Below are positions 23,532 to 34,933 of a DNA stretch of 64,000 nucleotides, in pieces. Below the pieces are notes generated by a model. That model was not told where the DNA came from. It worked only from the letters and a program-made list of their open reading frames with translations, and did not search any database. This DNA is from Macrocystis pyrifera (taxonomy: Eukaryota > Sar > Phaeophyceae > Laminariales > Laminariaceae): the NCBI GenBank assembly GCA_031763025.1, contig JASSKH010000028.1, forward strand, positions 6,583,324 to 6,647,323. Reading direction: 5' to 3'. Position numbers and translations under genes: made by a program. Position 1 is the first letter of the stretch. Every line of letters begins with the position of its first letter.

Positions 23532-24365
23532 GTGAGCCCGAGCGGTAGCGCTATGTGCAGCGAGACTTCTTTCAGGGAGAGTGGCGGAGGTGGAGGTGCG
23601 GGTGTGGTTGTGGGCGGCCGGGCGCCCCCCACGCCGCCCCAGAAACAACAGACCCCGGTGAGGGGCTACGTGCCCGGCGATCATGAAGCAGCGGCGGCGG
23701 CAGCAGCAGTGGCGGCAAGAACAACAGCAGCAGGAGCAAGAACAGTAGTAGTAAGAGCACCTTCAAGATCCCCAGCAAGATCACCAGCATCAACAGCCGC
23801 AGCAGCAGCAGCGAGAACAGGAGGTGGAACGGGAGCATCAAGAGGAGGACCCCCTCCTTCCTCCGGCTCTGGTCCCCCGTTCACCGTCGTCCCCGAGTTC
23901 TGCGTCCCGCCGTCTCCAGACCCGTCAACCTATTCCGTCCCGTCGAACATTTCCGTCGGCACGGACCGTGGTCGAACCAGGGAACGTGGCACGGAACGGC
24001 CCTCGTCCGGGAAGAAGAGCTCTTCCTCTACTAACGGCGACAACAGCAGCCGCGGCGGCGGCGGCACCGGCGGAGGAGGAAGCAGCGGCGGCGGCGGCGG
24101 CGGCGGTGGCGGCTCTTTAGTAAGGAGGCTCTCGATTCGGTACCGCGCCCAAGAGGACGAAGCGCCGCGGAGACGGTCTAAATCGAGGCCTGGGAGGGGC
24201 AAGGCTCCGCTGGTGGGGCCGGAAGTGAGCGTGGGGGCGGCGGGAGGAGGGGGGGGCGGGCTGGGGGATGACGAGCTGTTCGCGAACCCGACCCCTCCTG
24301 ACCTTAAGCAGTACCAGTTCGAGCACAGAAGAGGAGCCGCCGCGATGCACGCGGAGGTCGTGTGA
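23532..24365 (+). CDS. Gly/Ala/Ser-rich ORF, possible bestrophin C-terminal extension
   Basis: It stays open for 277 codons in the same frame as bestrophin exon 5 but after an intervening stop at 23334. Composition is low-complexity (poly-Ala, poly-Gly, Ser/Arg-rich) with some ordinary stretches (VVPEFCVPPSPDPSTYSVPS, LVRRLSIRYRAQEDEAPRR, PDLKQYQFEHRRGAAAMHAE) before a stop at 24365. Long G-runs at 23277-23298 and 23368-23416 could hide length errors or polymorphism; one base either way would join exon 5 to other open frames. It could also be non-coding. The first codon given is GTG and is not a claimed start. Confidence 0.35.
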   Translation: MSPSGSAMCSETSFRESGGGGGAGVVVGGRAPPTPPQKQQTPVRGYVPGDHEAAAAAAAVAARTTAAGARTVVVRAPSRSPARSPASTAAAAAARTGGGTGASRGGPPPSSGSGPPFTVVPEFCVPPSPDPSTYSVPSNISVGTDRGRTRERGTERPSSGKKSSSSTNGDNSSRGGGGTGGGGSSGGGGGGGGGSLVRRLSIRYRAQEDEAPRRRSKSRPGRGKAPLVGPEVSVGAAGGGGGGLGDDELFANPTPPDLKQYQFEHRRGAAAMHAEVV

Positions 24366-25808
24366 GTGAACGATGATAACGAGGAGAGGGAAGGGGGGGG
24401 TGGTGGGGGGGAGAGAGAGATGACCGAGGATGGAACAACAGTTCATGGGCGGGGTGTCGCACTTACAGGTTACAACCCCGGTACAAATTTATTCGGGGGC
24501 AGGGCGAGGGGGTGGGGTGGGGGGTGCTGAGATAAGGCGCTCGGCGACTTTTGAGCTGCAAAGCCGCAAAAAGGGTACAAAAGCACGGACATACGTAACG
24601 ACCCTGGTAACACGGGTCCACAGACCGAGAGGCGTTAGCCTGACGCGCCGATGGGTGGGTGGGTGGGTAATTGAGTGAGAGGATGGGTGGGTGCGTGAAT
24701 GCATGAACAGTGGTTGTCATGCCCATACAGTAGGAGCGTCGTCTCTAATGCCGGCGCCCCTGTTGTTGGATGGGTGAGTGGGTGGATGGGTGGGTAGATG
24801 GGTGGGTAGATGGGTGGGTACCAACAGTGACTACGCTCCGCATTTCTCGGGTTTGGTCGGACGAGACACGAAAGCTGGAGGCGGTCGGTCGTTCCGAGCC
24901 GCGGGGAGGGGGGAGGGGGAGAGATATAGTTCGAAGAGGCCCGCAAAGCGAAAAAGAGGAGATCCCTGAGATTCTGAAGGAGATGGAGGTGGTGCTGGGG
25001 CTGGTGCTGTGCGCACCAGTCTTCCCAAATAAACGGGGACGGCCTTTTCCGGCTGAGGCGGGGGGTAGGGGGGGCGTCGGGTTTTGTTACTCTCACGTCT
25101 TGGGTGGTGGGCGTCCGCTACTATCGCTCGGTTACATCCCTGGGCGTGGCCGTGTGAGGCGTATGCTGTATGATCTGGTCGGAACTTGTTCATTCCGTCG
25201 CGGCGGCGGCAGCAGCGGTAGCGGTAGCAGTAGCAGCAGCAGTAGCGGCGGCGGCGGCGGCGGGGACGGTGCCCCTCCCGAGGGACACATACGACCCGTG
25301 CAGCTTGTTATTCTCTGCTGGTGGGCTTTTATAGAGTATCTACCAACTGCATTTAGTCGTATCCCGAACTTCTTGTTTCCTTTTTGCTTCGTCGTCGAGA
25401 TTTTCCTTCGCGGAGACAAACGGTCGCGGGATACTGGAAGTCTCTCTCTTTCATTCCGTTCGCTCCCTGTCGGCCTGTCTTTCTATCTGTCGGTCGATCG
25501 GACTGCCAAGTCAGTCGGTCAGTTGGCATGTCCATCGGCAGGTCGGTCGATTGATGGGTCGGTTTGTCATAATGTCTGCCTGTCGGTCGGTCGGTAGGTA
25601 TGTATATCTGTCAGTCTGTCTGTCTTGACTGTGTGTCTGTCCGTCGGTACGGTTTGACGGTCGGTCGGTCTGTCTGGCTTGCCCGTTTCCGACTCCCGTC
25701 GCATTTAGGAGAAGGAGTGTATGCATGTGCGAGGCAAGCAACTATAGGGGTGGACCCTGTCCTCAGCAATCATGATCATCGTCCATCACCGCTAGGTGGA
25801 GGAGGGGC
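24366..25808. repeat. Gene-free, simple-sequence region (GGGT/GGAT and TCGG types)
   Basis: 24650-24830 consists of repeated TGGGTGGG/TGGATGGG; 25200-25265 of GGCGGCAGCAG; 25440-25690 of GGTCGGTCGG and CTGTCTGTC words. Long ORFs here are consequences of the repeat composition. No exon supported. Confidence 0.6.
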
Positions 25809-26135
25809 GGGGGGGGGGGGGGGGGGGGGGGGGGGGTGTATTGATGTCATGCATGGCCGTAGTCGTACGACCATAGACCGCCGCATCCCTACGATGCCGG
25901 GACGGAACACGCCGGGTTTTCATCAACCAGTCAGACATTGTTAGCACCAAGCGCGAAGCGCTTTGAGGTGTCCGGCGAATCGCATGAAGGATGAGCTGCA
26001 TCCCTCTATAAGCCGCCTGTGAGGCGGACTCGCATATGGATGACATCGTCGATGAGTTAAATTCGTTTCCGGTGTGGCCACTTCCAGAGACAGCAATGGG
26101 GGTACTATGTAACTGCCTCTTGGGTGCCTTACCAT
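25809..26135 (-). mobile_element. poly(C)-SINE, copy S3, 5'-truncated
   Basis: In plus orientation: G28 (25809-25836), then TGTATTGATGTCATGCATGG, the ACCGGGTTTTCA-type hairpin region, CGCGAAGCGC, CCGCCTGTGAGGCGG and GTGGCCACTTCCAGAGACAG, ending in GGGTGCCTTACCATA. On the minus strand it therefore ends in poly(C). Copy S4 follows immediately. Confidence 0.88.
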
Positions 26136-26154
26136 AAACAATACGTGATAGGAT

Positions 26155-26465
26155 GGGGGGGGGGGAGTGTACTCATGCCATGCATGGCCGTAGTTGTACG
26201 ACCGTAGACCCTCGCATCTCTACAATGCCGGGACGGAGCACGTCGGGTTTTCACCGACCAGGCAGACATTAATTGCACCAAGCGCGAAGCGCCGTGAGGT
26301 GTTGGGCGAGTCGCATGAAGGGTGAGCTGCCTCCTGCTAAGAACCGCCTGTGAGGCGGACTTGCAAACGGAGGACAGCTTCGACTGAATTGATTTTTAGC
26401 TGGTGTGGCCACTTCCAGAGGCAGCCATGGGTATACTACGTATCTGCCTCGTGGGTGCCTTACCG
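26155..26465 (-). mobile_element. poly(C)-SINE, copy S4, 5'-truncated
   Basis: G11 (26155-26165), then AGTGTACTCATGCCATGCAT and the same order of landmarks as S3, ending in CTCGTGGGTGCCTTACC. S3 and S4 lie head to tail, the G-run of S4 abutting the 5' end of S3's sequence. Confidence 0.88.
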
Positions 26466-28221
26466 GGAGAGGGGCGGGAGGGTTAGTGCGAGTACATACG
26501 GTATCCCATTTCATTTTTTCAGTTTTTATTTTCGTTTTTGCTTGTGTTCGTACACCAGACATTTTTCTCGGTTCTCGGCGCCGCTTGCCTCTCTTCTTTC
26601 GCGGCCCCCGGTCCTCTCGAGCGTAGAACTTTTGTATTCTCAGGAGAAAGAAAAGAGACAGCGGAGGTGCGTGCGTGAGTCGAGAGATGAGAAGACAGCA
26701 TGCCCCCCCCCCCCCCTCCTCCCCTCTTCCCCTCCTCGCCCACAAAGTTTATTATTTTCGCGCGCGCATGTGTGTATACGTGCGTGTGTGCGTGCGTGCG
26801 TGTGTGTTTTTGTATTTGTTCCTCTCAGTGTCCGTTCTGCGGTCAGTCCGTGACCGTAACGTTTTTTTGTTGTGTGTGAGTCGTTGTTGGCCCGCGCGGC
26901 CCCGCCCCCCTTGGCCGCATCGCATTGTAGTTTGGAGGGATCGGATCTATAATAGTAGTCAGGCGGGTACAGGTTTGGTTATTTTTCGCTGCTTGCTTAA
27001 TTTCTTGAATGTGTGCGGCTCGGCTCGGAATCTGAGCATGTAGTCGTGCGTAGTCCGGACGTAGTTCTATGGACACTTCCGCGAAATACGGTATAGTTCA
27101 GAACAATTTTCGGAAGCATTCGTTCCTGGATCTTTCTGAAACTCGTCTTTCTGTTCTTGCGGCTGTTGAGGGTATCGGCAGCAAAGAGCTTGAAGCAGTA
27201 ATAGTGAGCATTCATTGTATGAATGGGTAGGAGGCATGTTGTGTGTGTGTTTTTAGTATAGTTATAGTCATATCTGCCGTGCTTGTGAGGCGTGAGCGTT
27301 GCTCAACAGCTGGGACAAGTCGCTTTTTTTTTGCCAGTTGTGGCACAGTAAAACTCTTCCAGCAGTGAATTAAGCACCTTGTGATACCCTGTAGCCACCT
27401 GTGGATCCGTCCGGCCCGGGGTCGGTGTTCGCGAGATTGTGAGGCGTTCTCCCCAGGGGAAGCGTAGACAGTTGTAAGTCTAACCCTAAATCCCCCTCGG
27501 AGAAGACGTAGATTGAGATTTGGACGGAGAAAGAAGAGTTTGGCTGCTCGTTCTTCTGCTTTGTTTGGAAGGCTTTGCCTTTCCTTTTTTTTATACGGAA
27601 TAATAGCTGGTCTGCCTCCTACTTTTAAGGTCTGTCTCGCCTTGCCTCTCATCTTTGCCTATTTGCCGTGTTGTGTTTTTCGAGAGAGCTTGTCTGCCTT
27701 TTCTTCTTTCAAGGGCCTTGCCTTGCGTTGGCTTGCCTTGGCTTGCCTGGTGTTTGTGACGGAGGGTCTTGCTTGCTTGTTCTGCTTTATTTTCGCTAAA
27801 AACGACCCTTCCTAATTTTGACGAAGAATGTGCTTCCCTACAGCTATTCCTTCAGCTGGTATGATGTCAAGGGCCATCATGCCTTTATTTTAAAAAAAAT
27901 ATTATTATGCGTTCCAAGTAAATCCGTACTCGTACACGATATGTAGCGTAGCGCGTTGATCCAAGAGCTTGACATTAAATTGCTTTGATTGGACACCTTT
28001 TTTCTTTTCTCTTCTTTCGGTTTAGTCTTCGACCCCCCCTCCCCCCCCCACCCCCCTCCATCCACCACTGGCGTTGATAGTCTCTCAAGGATGAACGATG
28101 GTTGGCGCGGTGCTCACGTTCTTTTCTTCTTGTTTTGTGTCAGTGGTAGATTACTATCAGGCACTACTTACTGTGGTTTTTGTTGTTTGACGGAGTGCGC
28201 CGAGTGCACGGGGCGCACGAG

Positions 28222-28253
<32 letters not shown>

Positions 28254-30535
28254 GAGGAGCAGCGTATGACCGATGTGGCGGTGGTAGCGGCAGCGGCGGT
28301 GGGGAATGTTTCAGCACACAAGCATTCATTTGTTATGCGGATGGATGTTGTACGGACGTTCGCGTTTCCCCTCCTCGTCAGCCAGACGCTTCTCCATACG
28401 AATGGGTACACGGGCTTCCCTCGCAGTATGCCAACTATTAATGGTAGCCGCGGGGCGTTGGTTGGTCCCTGTAGTGGTATGTAGCGCTGCTGCTATATAC
28501 GCTGCTTCTGACAATAGTGTCTACTTCGGTGTAATATACGCACGTACTATTTATACTAGTAAATAATAGCGGTGCCCTGAGGGTTGTTGTTGTGGGCGGA
28601 GCCGGGAAGGGAGAGGGACCTGCCTGTTCTCGAAATGGCCGGCTCTATTTTTGTTTTTCCGAACTTACGTTATCATTATGTACACATGCAGGCGTAAAAA
28701 TATGCATGCATGCGCGGCATGTGTGAGCGATGGCTACAGCGAGGGCGTTGGTCACCAATACTATTCGGTTTTTGTTTCTGCTTTTTGCTGTTCTGTTGAT
28801 TTGGTGTTTCGAGTTTGAATTTTGCTGTTCTTTTTGATTTGGAACTCGGCTTTAGATTTTGAGTTTGATTTGGAGCTCGAGTTTTCCATTATGTTGGTGT
28901 TTGGTAGTGGTCGTTGTTCGCTGCTGCTGTTGCTGTTGTTGCTTCGCGTTGTTGTTATCGTTACGTAGCAAAAATAGTAGTATATTCCTGTTCGCCGCTT
29001 TGCGTTGTGATGTTGCCCTGCGGCGCGGCCAGTGTTTGTTGTAGTCTATGACTATGATAGTGATGCAGAATGCTTTTCGGTAAAAAAAACAAAATCGCTC
29101 GAGCATACCGCGGTCATGTTGGTTGAGTTTGCGCACTGATTTCATTTCATGTGTCCGCCTTCTTCGTCTCGCGTCGCGTATTTTTAGGTGGAAAGTGTCC
29201 TGCTTCCCAGCCGAATTTGATTTTCGATGTTTTTCGGATGTTCCTATTAATAGGGCTCAAGCACCTTTGTGTGACCACGGACTCCTTGATGTAAGAGTTC
29301 TTACTGCGAGAACAACAGCAGCAACAGACAGACTTAGCCAACGTTGTGTGGCTCAGTCCTGTCGAGGGCTCGGGCTTGTGACCCCCATGGGTCCGCTGGA
29401 TGTGGACTGGGTTTTCGATGAATAATTGATTTTGGTACAACTTCCTAGACAAGTTTCGCACGGCTTTCAACGGCGTTCTTTCTACGTGTTTACATATAAT
29501 CTCTCTCTTTATCAATCGTATGACGCCACTGCCATACGTAGTATAGTAGGTCGACTGTGGGTGGTGATATTGGTGCTGCTGCTCGGTTTGTTTCCGTTGT
29601 TTTTACGTCCATTCCATGATCGATGACGGTTCGTCCCGCAAAGATTATGGCGTTCGTTCGTTCCATGATATGCTACGTTGGTTCGTGGGTTCGTCTATTC
29701 ACTCGACAGTTCATTTGTCCAATTGCTCGTTCGTTCGGTAGTTCGTTCATTTCTTCCATGAATGGTTATTTCGTTCGTTCGTCCATCGTTCGTTTTTACC
29801 AAGTAGTAGGAACGATGATTTCGTTCATAATATTTCGTTCGTTCTTGCGTTCCTCGGATTTCGTTCGTCCGTTCAATCAAAAATGATTATTTTCGCTTCG
29901 ACGATATCGTTTTTTTTTGTCGTTCCATGATAAAACTTGTATACCGTATAGGCATATGCGTCTGGTTCTGTGTATTCGTCCGTTGGTTAGCTTCTTATAT
30001 TTCGGGCTTGCGCGTCGCAGGAGAAAGAAGTCCAGAAGACGCGGGCACATCTCTGGTGCCAAATAACACTAATCTGTACAACAGCAGTAGCAGCCCGCCC
30101 TGATAGACCGCATGCACGTGTGTATGCAGATGATATTGTACTGGAGCACGTGCAAGACTCGGGAACACCGATTCAGCGCTAAGTAGAGCATACGGAACCT
30201 CAAAACCCAATCCCACGCCTCTAATTAGCCTGTGTGAGGCTACGACGCCTCGCGAGGCAACGCTCAAAAATAACAAAAATGAAAGAAACGAAACCTACAC
30301 CCTCGGCTACCCTCGAGCTGGGACTGGAAAACGCGAAACACTGAGGTTACCCCGCCACATATATGCATCCACAGCGATGGGCGGGGGGGCGGGGCTAAAA
30401 TACGGGGCTAAAATAACGAATGTCCGTCGAATGAGGCCGAAGAAAAACCCGCAGTGGATATTATGCCGCACTAATAATAGTTAATGTTTGAGCGGCCATC
30501 GCCCCCGACGAAGAAACGGAGGGAGGAGAGGGGAG
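26466..30535. other. No gene recognised; simple repeats
   Basis: About 4 kb with no exon I can defend. GTGCGTGCGTGTG runs (26765-26810), C-rich tracts (26702-26716, 28033-28060), CAG runs (28220-28258) and a TTCGTTCG-rich block (29640-29880). CTGCTGTTG runs at 28921-28945 are matched by long but meaningless ORFs. Confidence 0.45.
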
Positions 30536-30710
30536 GTGTACTCATGTCATACATGGTCGTAATCGTATGACCTATGAGACTGTTGCATCCCTACGTTACC
30601 GGGACGAAGCACGTCAGGTTTTCACTGACCAGACAGACAGTGGCCGAACTAAGCGCAGGTCGCCGTGAGGTGTTCGGCGAGTCGCATAGAGGGTGAGTTG
30701 CATCGTACCA
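30536..30710 (-). mobile_element. poly(C)-SINE, copy S5, diverged 3' part
   Basis: GTGTACTCATGTCATACATGG, CATCCCTACGTTACCGGGAC, CAGGTTTTCACTGACC, GTCGCCGTGAGGTGTTCGGC and GAGTCGCATAGAGGGTGAG. More diverged than the other copies; the G-run is reduced to short GGGGAGG pieces. Confidence 0.8.
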
Positions 30711-32305
30711 GGGGAGTGGGGGATCGGCAGGATTGTATTTACAAGAAACTATACTGAACAAAACACGTACGCGTGTTTGACTCTGCCCCCGAGAGTCCTT
30801 ACGCCCTACCAGGTTTGACCAGGTAGTAGGTGCGAACTTATTGTCATACTGACCACGTAATAGGTGCCAACCTCAACCTACTGTAGAGGTCTCTAAAAGC
30901 AACATGTTTTCCCCCAAACGGTATCCTAGTGTTACTGCGGCACAGGTGGGCAGCCAGATGCGCAGGTGGTTGACTGCGACCCCAACACACGGCCCCACAT
31001 ACTGTCACCTGGCACCCTGCTCCCCGCTACTACACACTGCATTTTGCCAGCTCCCACCCTTTCGTAACTCAGATCCCTCTGTTGAGAGTATGGTCACATA
31101 GCAGGCATCCCTCCCCCCCTCCCTCCACTTCATACAGGTGCGTGCCTTCGTCTTCATCGCGAACCTAGTTCATTATTGGTTCTTTCCCTCGCCGACTCGC
31201 GTCAAATTACGGAGTGGGCTGGCTTGGCAGTGGCGTTCAGCGTTGTCTTTTGCACGTCGTCCTACTGTCAGCGCATGCTGTGTTCGGCGTACATTGGGCG
31301 GAAACATAAGGAACGTTTATACATCAATATGAAGACCAAGCGGTCTTTATGCTTCGTCCAGAGCGGTACTTCGTGCATGCACCTATCTTTTCTGAGGAGA
31401 CGTGCTATGCACGATAAGTACGGGGGTATGTACTGTAGCATTTTTCCGGCCAAGATATGTCTGACAGACCGGGTCCCTCAACCCAATATCGCTGGAAAAC
31501 TGAAGAGAGTACCGCAATATTTTTTCGTGCTATTATACCAATATATTATACCTATACAAGCTTCGGGATTGGTCATCAGGTTGTGCACGTTCAGCTTTCC
31601 TCAAAATCAGGTTTTCGTCGAGGCATGGAGAGCTCCCTATACTATAATCAAGTGAGGGGCCTCGGAAAAAATGAGGTGCTAGCCCTACAAGGCAAACACG
31701 AGTCTGAGGGGGCTCTGTATCTCACCCAAAGAACTGAAAAAAATGAAACCAAGACGAACAATCCTGTGGCCTACTACCAACCGTAGGCACGCGCCACGAA
31801 AACTGTTGTAGAAAAACCTAACGCTCTCATTGACGATAAGGCGTGCCTTCTTTTGGGTAGTTCTTAAGTGCCCTTAAGGAGCCCCGTCGGTCAGAAATAC
31901 TAGCCTCATAAGGCAAAAAAAAGTACTAGCCCTTTCACAGCACGGGTCACTACTGAGCCATGCCACGGTTACATTTTTATATAGAGAGGGGGTACCTTTT
32001 TCGAGGGGTATCCTGTTTGAGGAGGATCCTTTTTTTTTCCCGGGCATTCCTGTACAGCACGACGAGCTCTGAACCGAACATTCACCCCAATCAAGTGCTA
32101 CCTCTGTAGTAGCACGGGTCACAACTGAATCATGCCAGGGGGTGTGTACCTTATTTGAAGGGATACCTTTACCAGCGGGATTGCTACTGTCGCACCAGGA
32201 CCTCTGCACTGGACCTCAATCCGAAAAACGACTCTCGAGAAAGAAATATACTACGCGCAACCCGACGAGCAATCCCACGGGCCAAGCACACAACGAACAC
32301 AAATG

Positions 32306-32312
<7 letters not shown>
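30711..32312. other. No gene recognised
   Basis: Short direct repeats such as TAGCACGGGTCAC (about 32111) and CAGCACGGGTCACTACTGA (about 31938) lie in related ~90-bp blocks (31930-32010 and 32105-32180, both with GGGGGT and GGTACCTT or TACCTT). No exon supported. Confidence 0.4.
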
Positions 32313-32400
<88 letters not shown>

Positions 32401-32406
32401 GCTACT
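32313..32406. repeat. (ACT)n microsatellite
   Basis: About 29 uninterrupted ACT/CTA/TAC units, then TGCTACTGCT. Any frame gives a homopolymer of Thr, Tyr, Leu, Ser or Val; no coding claim. 32407-33050 continues as ACC/CCG triplet-rich low-complexity DNA. Confidence 0.95.
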
Positions 32407-33059
32407 GCTTCTACGAAAGCAGCACCACGGTCTCGACGCCCCCCCCCCCCCTTTCGTTGCTGCCGCCACCGTCACTACCACCACCACTACCGCCGCCACC
32501 AAACCTGTCGCCGACCACAACGTGATCGACCAAAACACGCGAAGAGTCCAACACCGTCGCCATATGCGTGTCCGTAAACTTGATGCCGGTGGAAAGACAC
32601 AAGCGGTAGTCGCTATCGTTCACCACGCCGGGCACCGCCACCTCCACCGCCCGCGGCCTCACCCTCCCGACAGACGAACGCGCCCGCATACCCGCCGGAA
32701 GCCCACGACTACCACCGCCGCCGCCGCCGCCGCCACCCACCACCACTACCACCACCATCATCCCCACCCCCACCACTACCACGACTACCTCCATAGCCAC
32801 CACCGCCACCGCCAACACTACCACCGCCGCTGCCGCCTCCACTACCACCGCCACCCTCCGTGCCAACGCCCCCACCTTCCGGTTGTAAGAAAGCCTCCAT
32901 CTCCGTAACAACACCCGGCAGTAGCAGGGAGGAAGGTTCGCATTTACTGCTTGTTTTGGGCGGCCAGCCCCAATACGTGTGCTTCGCCCCGAACCGCTGG
33001 CTGTGCCTCGGAGCACCGGACGCGGCTACGGTAAGTCCGTGGGGCTCCACCCAAAAATC

Positions 33060-34884
33060 AGGGGAGTTGCTAGAGCAGGTGAGGTCGGCGAGGCGAAGAG
33101 GGGACGGGGGTCGGGGCGAAGAGAGCGACGAGAGCGGCTCCCCTAGCGCCCACGACGAGCAGGAGGGGAGCTTGCGGATGTCCCAGGTTTCGATGTGCTT
33201 GTTTCTGGGAGGGCGGGGGGGGGGGAGAGGTGGGGAGGGGGGGGTACTCGATGTCATGCATGGCCGTAGTCGTATTACCATAGACCCTCGCATTCCTACA
33301 ATGCCGGGACGGAGCAGGCCGGGTTTTCACCGACCAGGCAGTTCTTTTCGTTCCATTGATATGGGCAGGGATGAGAAAACTTGCTTCCGCAAGCCGTCAG
33401 CGGCAACTTGAACCTCAACGTGTAAAATGGCCGAAACGTACTCGATTTTAAACCCTAACCCAAGCCCCAACCCTGACCATATACCACAATAATGCGAGTA
33501 AACCCCCCCTGGGGCGCTACGATTTTGCAGGTGTAAAAAGACGCCCCGGGGCGTTTACTGTGATACCGGGGGCGTTTTCTGAAGAAAGATCTTGGGGCTT
33601 TTGGTCCCCGGGGCGATACGAAAAAACAGGAAAAAAAGCGCACACCTTTCACACGCACACAGCAACAGCAAGCCAGCAGCAGGTGTTGATCATGTCGCAA
33701 CCCAGTAGCACCGACAAGGCACCCATCACCGACAAAAGCACAGACGAGCAAACAAACTCTTGGGGAAGCTTGCGTCGTCCTGGTGAAGCGGCGCCCACGG
33801 GGGAAGGCGCGCCGGCCCCAGTTCCCTCGCCCGTTGCTGGTACAACGCGGACCAGTCCCTCGCGTTTACCCTCCGACATTTGAACTGCAGCGTTCAGTTG
33901 CGCCGAAGGGGCGGCACTCCTACTCGACAGCGACGAAGCTCAGGGTGATCGACTACACCCGCCTCCGCTGCGACGACGGCGGCCTCGTGGGAAACCGTGG
34001 AGCGGCGACCGGGTTGGGACAGGGGCTGTGTCCGCGTCTGACTTTGTCTGTCTTGCTGTTGTTGCGCAAAACTTGACCATCCCATATCCCAGGCATGAAT
34101 TTTCCTATGAAAAGCACGCCTTTGCCTGCTTCGGAAACAGCTCCATCTCCCGCACTCAAAAGACTTGCCAGCTCGGCCCCGAGACGTTCACCCAAAAAAA
34201 TTATAGGGGGGGCGTTTACTGTGAGGCCGGGGCGTCTTTCGCATTTTTTGTTTTGACCGGGGGCGTTTTTACTCCTGATTTTGCCCGTGAGGGGGGCGTT
34301 TACTCCCATTATTGCGGTAACGCTAACTCCGAGCGCCTGCAAAAAACTCGGAAAAGTACGTGATCTGATATGAACCATATTTAGTCGAAACTGGCTCGAG
34401 TCGTAAAAACAGCACGTACAGCGGTATACGTTGTCAAAATTCCTCCTCTTCACATCCCGTACGAGGCCATGTTCTGAAATATCCCGGGAGGGATGAAGAT
34501 GAAATCACGACTACCAACGATTCGTCGTGGTTGGACCAAATCGTAAAAAAACAACGAATCGCCAACCTCTGAAATAACCCCCCCCCCCCAACCGAGGAAC
34601 GGGATGTGTTAGAAGAGGAGATGAGGAAAATAGACGAATGTGACATGGAGGAGTTTGATACAATGAATAGCAGCGAGAAAACGATCGCTATCCTAGGAGA
34701 TAGATGGTGGCCACAGGAGGCCAAACAGGAAGGGGATAAGATTAGCAAAAAGTTTCTATGTAATTTATGGAAACAACGTAATGAGCGCCCAATTGTTGGA
34801 GGTGTCTCTATTTGGAGTAGGAACGGTGCTCCGTCTATGCGTGGTCAATGGTCAAATGAGTAAGGCAAGCAACAAATGAGTACG

Positions 34885-34933
<49 letters not shown>

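Noticed and set aside
23003..23632. 209-codon minus-strand ORF rich in Pro
   Set aside because: It mirrors the G-rich C-terminal region of the bestrophin gene on the other strand; composition only.
25132..25741. ORFs in the GGTCGG / CTGTCTGTC region (poly-Arg/Thr/Asp)
   Set aside because: They follow from the 4-base repeat; nothing supports coding.
28200..28560. CAG-repeat region as a polyglutamine gene
   Set aside because: No flanking exon or splice signals; CAG/CTG runs are common throughout the window.
32251..32908. Long ORFs on both strands around the ACT repeat (poly-Thr, poly-Leu, poly-Ser)
   Set aside because: They are reading-frame consequences of the (ACT)n microsatellite and the ACC/CCG-rich DNA after it; no domain and all frames are open.
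33020..33040. Plus-strand donor GGCTACGGTAAGT as part of a plus-strand gene
   Set aside because: A good donor sequence, but the plus frame before it shows no domain, while the minus strand carries the phase-consistent WD40 exon 7 just above it.
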